From Glycine soja (Eukaryota > Streptophyta > Magnoliopsida > Fabales > Fabaceae): DNA of 64,000 bases. The notes under the pieces are model-generated. The model was given only the letters and a program-made list of their open reading frames with translations. It ran no database searches and had not been told where the DNA came from. Shown here in pieces: positions 38,403-49,650 of this stretch. Location: positions 11,367,223 through 11,431,222 of the forward strand of contig NC_041012.1 of assembly GCF_004193775.1 (NCBI RefSeq). The letters are read 5' to 3'. Position 1 is the stretch's first letter. Each line of letters begins with the position of its first letter. A program made the translations under genes and the position numbers.

Positions 38403-38637
38403 TAACAATTAAATTTTTGGACCACTGAAACAACGCATTCAACTTTATTATGGGAATTAAACACGCCGTAAACATATAAAGGTTACATCAACAAAAAAAC
38501 AAAAAATTAAACATGACATTCAGTTGTTTAGCGACGTCCCACTGACCTCGTCTTCAACATAATGAATACAAATAAATAAACAATGAATACAAATAAATAT
38601 ATCGCATAATGAATACAAATAAATAAACAATGAATGT

Positions 38638-39511
38638 TTAGTCTTCATTTAGGTCTACATAGTGTGTTTTGAATGACATCAAGCTTGTGTATTCCTGCAT
38701 TCTACTAATATATGGAATTGCCCATTGCTTTGCCTGAGAATAACAATTGGTTGACCACAACAGCGCTGGGGGCGGCAACGGACAATGGTCTTTCAAATAA
38801 ACCTGTTGTACATGAACAAACATTATATCATGCGCTGACCGTGCCAAACGAACAAGCGAAGTCATTGCATAATTGTTACACTAACTATATTCAATGTACC
38901 TGAACAAAATGATTTCCAAACACGTGACCGACACATATGATGCGGTGGTCAGAAGAGTCAGGTGGTGGTTGACTTCTAAGAGGGAAAAATGTCATGCTTT
39001 GTTGTTGGGACAACGATACAAGGATTACGTTATACCGTGAAGCAATCACATATCCCATGTCTGTTATATCCATCCACTTGTCCACACTAACCTGAATGAA
39101 CCAAACATACACATGTAAGTAATTTAAACATTGTTATTAAAAAAAATTAACCTAAAAACATACCTTTGAAAATCCATCAACAAGTAGGGACAACTTTAAT
39201 TGTTCAAATCTCTCTGTGCCACCGAAGAGGTTCATGTACTCATGCGACCACCTGCCAAGTTCTTTAAGCAATTCATTACGCACTAACGGCCACGAATCTT
39301 CCCCCATACCTAATAAAGCGCCAATGGACCGATATCCACAGTTACCGTCCGCTTTCACATCCACAACGTCACGAATGAAACCTTGAAAGAATGACGCAAA
39401 TTGATCCAACATCGGGATGATCCTTGTTGGTTGACGCGGTTGAGAACATGATGCACTTCGTTTCACTGGAGAGTTGCTGCTTTGAACAGAATGAAAAGCA
39501 TCAACATACTC
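38638..39511 (-). pseudogene. OTU-type cysteine protease domain downstream of the transposase stop
   Basis: In-frame continuation of the transposase gene past the TGA at 39514-39512. The rest of exon 3 runs to 39164, followed by exons 39091-38900 and 38802-38638 (stop TAA). The OTU signature DVKADGNCGYRSIG is present, with predicted catalytic Asp718 and Cys721, and the C-terminal His lies in GNHFVQ (about residue 840, numbering through the stop). OTU proteins are deubiquitinases. Fusion to MULE transposases has precedents as I recall, but the function there is not established. All splice junctions stay in phase. Either a single TGG-to-TGA change detached this domain, or it is reached by read-through. 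No methionine close to the stop would obviously restart it. Confidence 0.78.
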
Positions 39512-41671
39512 TCAGTAAGACGGATCACGCTTTGTGGATGTTTGACTTCTTTTCATCGGTTTCTTCGGTGCACCTTTAGTGTTCACCTTTGATGGAGGAG
39601 GGCACATAGAGTTATGATCAGGGTATGCGATTTCTCGAAGTTTACTCTTCAGATTTACTTTGCCAGCCACATCAAGTTCATCAAACCTTTTAGATATGAC
39701 CTCTATTTCTTCCTTGATGGTGACTTCCGTCTCACATAACCCTTGGTCTGAAAAGCAAAGTCTCCTCCAAAAAAGATGGACTGACTCCAATGGGATGCTG
39801 CTAGCAGTATACCTAGAAAGCTCACATGCACAAGGAAGCCCGTGCGTGCTTCTCATCACACAACCACAAGAAGAGAGATTGTTGCCGAGATAACGTAGAC
39901 GGTCAATCTCAGAAGCAATCTGATTTAAAGCATCCCTCGAAACCATCCCAAGAAGCCTCTTGTATAAGGTTTTTTTATATACATGGCCAACCACATGCGT
40001 ACTGGTTTCAAAGGATGCTTTAATTTCGACGTGTTGCAGCGTGATCATGTTGTTCATGGCATCCCAAACACTACATAGGTCTCCAACGCTATTTTGTAGT
40101 ACTCTTTTGAGAGCCCAATGAGCTGATTCAACCCTACATTTAAAATACACAACAAACATGAAAATATACAACAATTAAATACCATTTAATATTAATCGTT
40201 ACTAACAAATAAAATCAGTTGTTAATACCTGTTTGTTGTTGTGTTGCCTAGGTGCATGACCTTATTCGTCCATGCTGTAATAAATTTTTCCTTGTGGGGG
40301 ATAATCCATATGTCGTTAACATAGTCAACGAACATCGGCCAAGGCGAACAAGCAACTTGAAACTTCTGATATGACTCATGGAACTCGTATTCGGACGGAC
40401 AATCAACCAAAGTACCCCAGTTATCCATTACATAGTCCCACGCATTTTTTTCCCCGATTAAAGATTTGCACTTCGCCTTCACATTCTTATCGATATGAAA
40501 CCTGCACAACAAATTAGTAGACTCGGGAAACACAGTTTTCACTGCATTCATCAGTGCTAGGTCTCTGTCAGTGACAATAACAAGAGGGAGGCGATCGTGT
40601 CTTAAAAATAGGCCTCGAAATCGTTCCAAAGCCCATACAATATTATTAACACGCTCAGCCTCCAGATATGCAAACCCAGCAGAGAATGTCATCGCCGTTG
40701 GTGTCACTCCAACAAAGTCAAGTAGTGGGAGTCTGTACCTGTTTGTTTTGTAGGTACTGTCTATAAAAAACACTAGATGACATGCATTGCATAACTTTAC
40801 TGCATCTGGGTGACACCAAAACAGATCACGCACCACAACTTCATCCTTCAATCTATGCCAATGAATGTATTGATCACGTTCGAGAAGCTTCATCAGATGC
40901 TGCATTTCGGTATCAGCTCCTCTTATTGAAGAACGATATGCACTTCTTGCATTGTAAATTTGCTTTATCGTGGTGTAACTGTCGGCATTGTGTTCCTTCA
41001 ACGTTAGCAAGATGTTTTTCGGTTTCACCATCGACTTTGTCATATCAGCAATAATTTTCTTTTCTTCCTTAGTCAATCGCCCGGCGTATGGATGTCCAAC
41101 TAAGGACTTCGCCAATTCATGATTATGAATCCCACAGATCAACTTCACCATCCAACCTTCCCCTCCACGCACTGGTTTCCCACGAAGCCTGAAGGGACAA
41201 CCACATTTCCTACTCCCGGTGTCTTTTCTAACGAATTCTTTATTTCTACACTTGTACGTACCACTCCTTTCACACCCAATTAACACAAATGAACTTCTTC
41301 CTCTGCTACCGGTCTCTGTGTCAGATCTCATAATCACTGTAACAAATCCATTTTCATGGGCAACTGTTCGAGCCCATTGCAAAACATCATCTCGAGTAGC
41401 GAATACCTACAACGCAACCCTAACACATTAATTTTCGTACAAACCATCAATTCAACCAATGACTCAAATTATCTATGATTACCTGAGATGTATTAAAAGC
41501 ATTTGAACAATCGACATGTCGTTCATTCACTCCACATTCTTCTTGATTATCATAATCATAATCCATATGAACTTCTTGTGACATCGCAAAGTCATACCTC
41601 CATTGATCTTCGTCCATCTTAAGGACATATGCATCATACACAAGTACATTCAAATTATCATATAACCACAT
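39512..41671 (-). CDS. MULE transposase (FAR1 DNA-binding, DDE and SWIM domains)
   Basis: Transposase that would move this element. Exons 41671-41483, 41406-40229 and 40133 onward, ending at TGA 39514-39512; 662 residues. Residues 64-165 form a FAR1-type WRKY-GCM1 zinc-binding domain (CGCPFRLRG, then HNHEL). The MULE DDE domain follows, with D279 in FIDSTYKTN, D343 in VTDRDLALMNAV, and a candidate catalytic Glu458 in TTNRVESAH, whose Arg codon is split by the exon 2/3 junction. A SWIM zinc finger lies at about 545-559 (CGC ... HGLPCAC). A Lys-rich stretch and KRDPSY precede the stop. The open frame then continues into an OTU domain, annotated separately, so the ancestral protein was probably about 897 residues. 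An internal Met (MDEDQWRYDF) is an alternative start. Nothing in the transposase core looks damaged. Confidence 0.87.
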
Positions 41672-41939
41672 CCAAAAATTTACTACACCTTAAATAACAA
41701 ACATATTAATAGGACATATGCATCATACACGACTATATTAAAATTATCACTATATTCTAAATTTATAACTACATTATTTACTTAAACTAAACTTATCACT
41801 ATAATAAACAACTAATAAAACATTTTTGTACCATTATACATTTAAGTTACCTAAATCATTTAATATTATACCATTATACCTAATTAAATCAATAATCCAC
41901 AACATATATAAACCAGAAATAAAAAAAATTATAAAACAG

Positions 41940-41941
<2 letters not shown>

Positions 41942-41980
<39 letters not shown>
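41942..41980. repeat. (AT)n microsatellite inside the MULE
   Basis: About 19 dinucleotides between the transposase start and the right subterminal array. Confidence 0.95.
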
Positions 41981-41982
<2 letters not shown>

Positions 41983-42132
41983 ATTATAAAACAAAAAAAA
42001 TTATAATCCACAATATATATCATTATACCTAATTAAACCAATAATTCATTATTAACTAACAGAAATATATATAAAACAGAAATTAAAAAAATTATAAAAC
42101 AGAAATTAAAATAAATTAGTAATAATTTAACA

Positions 42133-42424
42133 TTCCGGAAGAAGGTTTTCCGGAAGTTACGAAGGCCAATTCCGGAAGAAGTGCTTCCGGAAGTAGTTTC
42201 CGGAAGAACTTCTTCCGCAATTGGCCTTCACCACTTCCGGATGAAGGTCTTCCGGAAGTTACGAAGGCCAATTCCGGAAGAAGTGCTTCCGGAAACTACT
42301 TCCGGAAGACCTTCTTCCGGAAGTTAAGAAGCCCAATTCCGGAAGTAGTTTCCGGAAGCACTTCTTCCGGAATTGGCCTTCGTAACTTCCGGAAGACCTT
42401 CATCCGGAAGTGGTCATTCCGGAC
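42133..42424. repeat. Right subterminal TTCCGGAA array, inner block
   Basis: About 14 exact TTCCGGAA copies plus near-matches, embedded in larger direct and inverted repeats that share GTTACGAAGGCCAATT. It contains the 77-bp perfect inverted repeat described separately. It probably falls in a leader intron of the transposase gene. Confidence 0.92.
42231..42413. repeat. 77-bp perfect inverted repeat (hairpin) in the right subterminal region
   Basis: The left arm 42231-42307 (starting CCACTTCCGGATGAAGG) is the exact reverse complement of the right arm 42337-42413; the spacer is 29 bases. I compared all 77 positions and found no mismatch. A transcript through this block would fold into a long double-stranded stem. 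Confidence 0.92.
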
Positions 42425-42499
42425 CTTCCTCCTTCTGTGCCTAAAATTTCTTCCGGATACATTTTTTACTGTTTTTCTTCTCTAAAAGCTAACCGGAAA

Positions 42500-42645
42500 A
42501 CGAAATAAACGCGTACCTCCGACAAAATAGGAACAACAGCCACTAATAAAACTTCAAATACGGAACACGGGACCACCAAATCTTCAAATACTTCACTTCA
42601 CGGGACCACCAACAGACTGCTGAAGGGACCACCACCGAAACAACA
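42500..42645 (-). promoter_or_regulatory. Probable leader exon of the transposase gene
   Basis: Less AT-rich block between the two right-hand arrays. Read on the minus strand it ends at a donor-like GTCGGAG|GTACGCG near 42515, before the AT-rich stretch leading to the ATG at 41671. The layout mirrors the left end. Inferred from sequence only. Confidence 0.35.
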
Positions 42646-42731
42646 GCAAACGGAAGAAACAAACAAAGCAAACGGAAGAAGAAACAAAGCAAACGGAAGA
42701 AGAAACAAAGCAAACGGAAGAAGAAACAAAG
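42646..42731. repeat. 21-bp tandem repeat, about four copies
   Basis: Units of GCAAACGGAAGAAGAAACAA begin at 42668, 42689 and 42710, preceded by a diverged unit. The repeat is purine-rich and non-coding, just upstream of the inferred transposase leader. Confidence 0.88.
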
Positions 42732-42825
42732 AAAGCGCAGTAAAACACAGCCTGAAGACGTTAATTTAAAGAAATTTACACAAGGGCAAAATCGTCATTA
42801 CATACGCATTAAAAAAAAAACTAAC

Positions 42826-43038
42826 TTCCGGAAGAAGCTTCTTCCGGAAGTCTTCCGGAAGAAGCTTCTTCCGGAAGACAATGGAATTCTTCCGGAAGAA
42901 GCTTCTTCCGGAAACATTCCGGATGACGTTCTTCCGGAAATTGTCTGTGAGTATTTCCGGAAGACACAAATTAATCTTCCGGAAGAAGATTCTTCCGGAA
43001 ACTTTCCGGAACTTTTCCGGAAGAACCTTCTTCCGGAA
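42826..43038. repeat. Right subterminal TTCCGGAA array, outer block
   Basis: About 13 exact TTCCGGAA copies in 213 bp, several arranged as CTTCCGGAAGAAGCTTCTTCC inverted pairs. It ends 12 bases inside the right terminal repeat. Confidence 0.93.
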
Positions 43039-43050
43039 GAATAATTGCTG

Positions 43051-43121
43051 AAGGGCAGTTTCGCCACTTCACTGTTTGCTGGGTGCCCCAGCAATAATGC
43101 TGGGTGCACGTAGCAACTCCC
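43051..43121. repeat. Right terminal inverted repeat of the MULE
   Basis: Reverse complement of the left end, beginning GGGAGTTGCTACGTGCACCC when read inward. Mismatches to the left end are concentrated in the inner third. Confidence 0.93.
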
Positions 43122-43130
43122 TGAGCATTT
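43122..43130. repeat. Right target-site duplication of the MULE
   Basis: TGAGCATTT, identical to 33834-33842. Confidence 0.95.
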
Positions 43131-43435
43131 TCCTCATTTAAGCCCAAATATTTGGGATTTGGTTCTGTGTGGTGATCTTCATCTTATCCTTTGTTCAATA
43201 ATTTAAGTTTCTTTATATGTGAAATTTAGTTTTAAGATTTTAAAATTAATATATATATCAGATTGTAAATTTAGTTTTCTTCTATTTTAATTTTTATTGT
43301 TAATCTTATAATCTTCTTTTAAAAAGTTTACTGGAATATTCTGTAGCTTTTTACATGAAATTATGATTAAAACACATGGAGTGAGAGTAGAACAAAACAA
43401 AAAAAAAAAATATCTAAATTTTTAAATGCTTCTAA
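43131..43435. other. Flanking DNA right of the MULE
   Basis: Nothing recognisable. It continues the sequence interrupted at 33842. Confidence 0.4.
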
Positions 43436-44370
43436 GAGCTACATCAAACAAAAAAAATGTCCAAATTTAATTTGTGCCTAAATTATATATCTCAACAGAT
43501 GGGCTCAAGTTAGGTCAATCGTGGGCTTCATGTGAGTCAAATCAAACTACACATTCAATTTGAATTTCTAAAATGAGACACGTTTTGTGTCAATGCGTCT
43601 TTTGTTGACTAATTAATAATTAGCACATGATTACGTCAACAAAAAAAGATTCAGATTTAATTTTTTTTATCATAATTTAAAGCACAAACCCTATATGCGA
43701 TTGAGTGGGTCTAGGTTAGTCCGATTGTGGACTTGATGTAGGTTATGGGCAATATCAAATATAGTCACACAAAAAATTAAACTTAAGCTTATAAAATGAG
43801 ACTCGCATTTGATGAGAGCCCAATTTGTTCGAGCTCTTTGGGAGTTTTGATCGAGTTAAAAGTCACATATTTAAGTTGTGCTAAAAATTTAAGTTCAAAG
43901 CCAACATTTCATTAAACAATTTCAAGTTAGGTGGTCTTAAGCTTGATGTAAGTTGCAAGTGTTGGTTCAAGCAAAAACACAAAACAAGTTCAATTCAGTA
44001 TTCTAAAATGAGGCTTATGTCCAATGAAAACCTTATTTGTACTATCATATTGGTTAAGCCCAAATTGGGGCATGATCAAATTGAGTTAAGAAACCTTTGG
44101 TTTAATTTAAAGTCCAATCCCTTATGTTTCATTAATTGGGTTTGAGTTGAGCTAATTACAAACTCAATGTAGGTAATAAACTATAGTAAAATTTAAGCCC
44201 AAACTCACTAAAAATTTACTTTTGTTGGCTAAGCTTAGATCCATACATGTTCCAATTGCACTAAAAATGCATAAGTTTAATTTGTGTTTAAAATTCAAAA
44301 AATCAAGTCCTATATTTCATTGAGTAATTTAGATTAGGTTGATAAGCCTAGTCCATTTTTGTCATCTTTG
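43436..44370. repeat. Degenerate tandem repeat of about 200 bp
   Basis: Four to five diverged copies. Each has a block like TTTCATTGAGTGGGTTTAGG with GTTAGGT, then a GTGGGCTTGATGTAGGTTATG-like stretch, then TCTAAAATGAGACT. Copies start near 43490, 43695, 43905, 44125 and 44310. No frame runs through several units, so I read it as old satellite-like or element-derived DNA. Confidence 0.7.
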
Positions 44371-47300
44371 GTGAAAACAAAACAAGAAGCAAGAAAATCT
44401 TGACAAGAGTTGGAGAATGACAAACAAAATATCAAAATAGACAAAATAAATTGTAAACACTTAAAAATATAATTAGATTAAAATTATTTTAAAATTCATC
44501 TAAAAACCATTTTAACACCTAAACCAATCTTACTCATAAAATTAAGTTTTAAAACCATAAATGTTAAAACTTACAACCGCTTCAAATAAGGTCCAAGTTT
44601 ACACATTTTCTTTATATGATTGGTTATAATAATTTACTCTTTAATTGATATTTTATTTTTCTTTTACATAAATTGTGATAAACAATTATTTATTAAGTTC
44701 TTCATGATTATATATATATATATATACACATTTATATTCACTTAGTTTTTAGTAGATGATATTTAACATGAGACAAACTTTGTTCCAGTTAGATTGGTCA
44801 GATAAGGAATAACATAATAATAAATAAATAGAGGCAACAAGAAATTGAGGAGAGAACTAAAAATGTGTAAAAAAAGTTACAAAATTTTAAATATAAAGTG
44901 AAGAAAATACAAAAGCATATTAAAAATGAAATGCAAAAAACAATATAAAATGCAAACATGGTAAAAAAGAGATGAATGGAACAAATTCAAAGTATTTCTA
45001 ATGGACATGAGAGGTTTAAATGTAAATAAGAAAAAGAAAAATAGCAAAATAAAAAAAAAAAAGGATGGACCATGCTTATGTCATTTTTAGTATGATCCAT
45101 AGTCCTTTTTTAAAAAGTGTCAATGCCAAATATATTGAAATGATAACATGTTGGAGTCTTCCACATAAAAAAGAATGGCTAAGATACTAAAAAAAGCTAT
45201 ATGTATTGTTCTAAACCTTAAACAAGATTGAAACTAAATCAATGATACATGCTTGTTACATAATCTTTAATAATTTTTTCTTGTTACATCTTTCACCATT
45301 CTTCTTAACACCTCAACAACCGCGTATTCTTACATAAAAAAATTTATATGTTTTTCTTTCTACCTCTTTGACAACTCTTCTTGAAACCTCGGTAACCACT
45401 TTGCCAACCACCACTTAAGTATCTTCTTTGTCCATCAATCTTCCCATCCATCTTGCTACAACATTTGTCAATAGTTTTGAGACCACTTCTATAAACTTTG
45501 TTTCGAATAGTTGCCTAGAGTCCAACTTTCTTGTTTGTGTTGCTTCATCTATGATTGTCCCTTCTGTCATCCTCTCCACCTCTCTTAACTTAATCATGTA
45601 ATCACTAAGAGATTCATTCAATAGGTTGAGAGGGCAATTTCCCTTGCAAGTTTTTTTTTATTTGTATGTGTGTAATAAAAAAACTCCCCCACCAAAAAAT
45701 AGATGTTGCCCTTATAAGATCATTTTTTGTTAAAATAAATGTAAAAAATATAAGAAAGAAAAAAATGATACTAATTTAACTACTTTATTATCCTTTTAAC
45801 TTTTAATAGTCCAACTCCTTTGATAAATATCTACACATAAACAAATATTTTTTTTTGCCATCACATTATGTATTTTATAAAAATATATGTTACTTTCTTT
45901 ATGAAAATATTATAAATTATTTTTGTCCCATAAATAATTTTTTTATCCACCAGTGCATGTAATATTTAAAATAGGTGAGAGCAACTCCACACACCAAAGT
46001 GTATGCAATGACTACCATATCATTTTTAATTTTTTTATTAGTTGAGTCACAATGAATCTAATAAACAACAAAAGACGTAAGATTCAATTAACAACTCAAT
46101 GTTTCTTGAGATATACAATTTCACTAAAATAAATGAGACAAACTATTATATTTCAATTGTCAACTTATACACCATATAGCCTTTTGAAGGCCCGTGGTAA
46201 AAAATAATAGTTAAAATAATAAAAAATACAACACTATAATGAATAAATATGGATGAATTCGGATTCTTGTAACAAACATGACCAATAACAAGACCAAAAT
46301 ATCCAAGATCTAATATGTTTGTAAAAAAAAATTAAATGTCTACTCCATAGTGTTCTAAAGACATTGGACCTTGAATGAGTCAAAACACCAATTGCGAACG
46401 TCATTCTTATAGTATATCAAACGAATTGGTTTATGTTTACTTGCCTCCCGACCAAACTCTGAGTTAGTAAAAGTCTTTTTTTCGTGGTGAACAAGAGGGT
46501 TAAAACCAACAAAAAAATTGAATTGATTTGAGTTAAAAAGCACACTTTAAATAAAAACTAGAATTTGTATATTATGCTGATGCAAACTTGTCCACCGATT
46601 TTCAGTTTTAGAGTACGCGCTTGTATCGAAGTTTTCATGGTACACACTAACAACAGCTTAATGTTGAAGCTGGTGGTTCATTATGTACAAAAGTCATAAA
46701 ATCAACAAAAATAAACAGTTTCCAAAGGAAAAAATACCTACCAAAGAAGTATGGGTCTAAAATTTTTTAAGATCTGTAAAACCATGCGTTACATTATAAA
46801 CACCCAAATTTGTCAAAGTGATTAAAAATAAAATACTATATGTTTTTTCTCAAACAATAATATTTTTGAGACATATTATATTTCATTTTACCTCAATCGT
46901 TCAAATTACATTTTACAACTCATATGTTTTTATTTTATTTTATTAGTGTGACCTTAGTGGTCCAACATTAATATTTAGTATTTTTTTAAAAATCTTGATG
47001 TGCTTCTAAGAAGATAAAGCAAATACTAATAATTTAAGCCTTTTTTTAAACTAGAGAAGTGATAAACAATGTATTAAAATAACATGTTCATGCTTTGTTT
47101 GGTAGAAAAAGATGAAATAAAGAAGATAAAATAGAAGATAAATATTTGAATTAAAATGTAATGTAACATGTGTGATATCCACAATGGATTCACACCATTC
47201 CCCTCCCTCATATTTCCCTATAAAACAAAGGCTTGATTTTCTTTTTGTGATTAATAATCTAAGTTTCATGTTGTTAATGTTTTCTCTTTGTACTTAAAAC

Positions 47301-48980
47301 TAAAATAAGTACCCAAAAATCAAGTTTTAAAAACTTTTTTTAAAGTAATTTATAAGACTATGTAATGAGTTTTGAGTTTTTTACACAATTGTACATTCTC
47401 TTGATAATAATTTAGTTTACAACCACAAATAAGGATGATTGGTTTACAACCCAATACATTTAGTTCAAAAAATAACGAGCACACAAAAGTACCATACAAT
47501 GACTCACCATAATAACCACTATTGGTCTACCATAAATCATAATCACATTAACTATCATCAAGATACTTTTTGTGCATATTGGTTGTTAAAACATGCAATT
47601 GAACTATGATCCTTTCATTATTTGCACCGTTAACTTCACATTAAAAAACACAACAATTGTATTCCAAAAGTGTAAGATGGTGTCTGGAAAGCCCATAAGT
47701 AAACAAAACAACATTGTTACATCCAATGTCGTCAATGTCAAGATCTTGCTTATGATAATAAGTTGATTGCAATATCATAAAATATATAATTATAATAGAT
47801 TGTAAATACAATCATCTTGTAAAAATATACCTTTATACTAATCATGCCTTAGTCAAGCAACATTAACATATATTTTAAAACAAGGTTGGGAGATAAATTT
47901 TATGACTTACCAGTGATACTGATAACACTTTGTTAAGATCCATAAACGATTTGATCCAACTCAAAACTAAGAAACTTTTATTCAATAATGTGATGTAATA
48001 GCAAGCACACATCTTAAGCTCATCACAAACTTTACTAAAATAAATTTAGACGGCCTTTAGCAAAAAATTCAAGATTTGTTATGACGTAATCTTTTTTTGT
48101 AACATCATATAACACAAAATGATAGGTATAAAGGGATGTTCAACATAAGGACTAGCCACAAATGTTGTATTATACAAAGTATATGAATAACAAAATAAAT
48201 GTTGGCAGTAAAAAAGTGAATTGAATTGGTTACATATTTTTTATGTACAATGGCGACAATGAAGATCAAACTTAAGCCTTATGCATCTATCTCACCCCCT
48301 ATCACTAGGTTGACTGCAATGGTTCAATTTGGTTACATATTATCACAACTAAGGAAGCTATCAATTTCACAACAAAACAATTTATCTAATGTGATTTGTG
48401 GTTACTTAACACCAATGTGGATGGATTTTATGAGGACGTTTACACATAAGTTTTCAGAGCAAGTGTGTGTTTGTTTCTCATGTGGGTTTGTCCCAATATA
48501 AAATAAAGGTCCTATAATGCATTTGGAGTGATATTTGGATTTTTTTTCACCTATACGTAGTTTCAATAGCCTTGTAGTAGTCACACAAGATGTATTGCAT
48601 CTTATGCAAAAAAATAAATTTGTTTATCTCAATTATGTAGTGTCTTATTGTTGGTAGAGATGTGAATTCACATTGGGTTATGCACGATGTAAGATGTTTT
48701 TTGTTAATCGATTGACAAGTGTATCAATTTTATCACAAGTAGTAAAGATTGAAATGTAGAGCCTAATTTATGTATTCTTTATCCCAAATCCCTTTGCAAA
48801 GATGAAATAATAAGCAACATTTAAGTATAAAGATGTATGCAAAGGCACAACAGAGTAACTCTATTCCTAGAAATGCAATGTTGAGATGTCATTTCCCATT
48901 TCTTTAGACATTACCATTACCCAATGAATAACCCCTAAAAACAAATGTATGGATGGCCAAACCACACAATAACAATGAAA
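44371..48980. other. AT-rich gene-poor region
   Basis: No gene can be supported. A 68-codon minus-strand frame at 45415-45621 and a 91-codon plus-strand frame at 48226-48501 show no family I recognise and no neighbouring exons. Confidence 0.5.
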
Positions 48981-48984
48981 AGCA

Positions 48985-49650
48985 GGAAAAACAATAGACA
49001 TTGAAACTGCATTAATAGATAAGAAGAACAGTTACATTACAAGGGGTTTTGACTGTTAGGCTCCAACTGAGGGGATTTAGCCTCTCATAGTCATGAGAAA
49101 CTTTTACACTTTAGGGGGTTGATGTAGATGAAAGAAGGTGATAGATGACTAGGAAAAGGGAATGGCCAAGGAAAGAGGTTTTCCCCTAAGGGATAAACCT
49201 CAGGCTTTTGATAGCTTTGAGACTCTATGTATCTTTTCTTTCTACTTCCTCCTCCTTATATAGGCACCAGGAGGATTTGACTTCTCTGCTGTTCCTTTCC
49301 ATGTTGTTCCTGTACTGCCCCATCAAAATAACGCTGCATGGCAACTGTGTTAATATTTAATGATGACATTTAGTTTTAAAAATCATGAAAGCTATATAGT
49401 TTTAAAGGGGCAGCACAAGGACAACAAAGAAGCCAAATCCGCATCAGGTAGCTTATTTTTCACGCTGACTTTGCGCTTAGCACGGGCTTTCGCGCTAAGC
49501 GTGTGTTGCACGCTGAGCGAGAGTGTACACTAAGCGGACTTTTCAATTCTTCCAATTTTTTTTCAAGACTTTTTCTTCCGGATTTTGCATCAATTTTTCC
49601 TTTAAAGCACTTGAAATATTCTTCTTTTGATTTTTGCTAATAAAAAATAA
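48985..49650. mobile_element. Retroelement remnant (less AT-rich block)
   Basis: Composition differs sharply from its surroundings. It contains TATA-like CTTATATAGG and a cluster of GCGCTTAGC/GCGCTAAGC-type inverted motifs at about 49470-49540, a texture I associate with LTRs of legume Gypsy-type elements. Neither ends nor a target duplication could be fixed, and no coding remains. Confidence 0.45.

Larger units (their letters stand above)
33843..43121. mobile_element. 9.3-kb Mutator-like transposon carrying PMD and transposase-OTU genes
   Basis: Complete element of 9279 bp bounded by terminal inverted repeats starting GGGAGTTGCTA and by a perfect 9-bp duplication, TGAGCATTT. It holds two convergent genes: a plant mobile domain gene (+, 35378-37426) and a FAR1/MULE transposase followed by an OTU protease domain (minus, 41671-38638). 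Arrays of TTCCGGAA lie inside both ends and a modular tandem repeat separates the 3' ends of the genes. The perfect duplication and well-matched ends suggest a fairly recent insertion. Each gene carries one in-frame TGA, so this copy may not be fully autonomous, although the transposase domain itself is uninterrupted. Confidence 0.95.

Noticed and set aside
41826..42032. Plus-strand frame with a run of alternating Tyr-Ile
   Set aside because: Translation of the (AT)n tract inside the MULE.
45415..45621. 68-codon minus-strand frame beginning MNESLSDYM
   Set aside because: Composition is gene-like but I could find no adjoining exons or domain. At most a gene relic.
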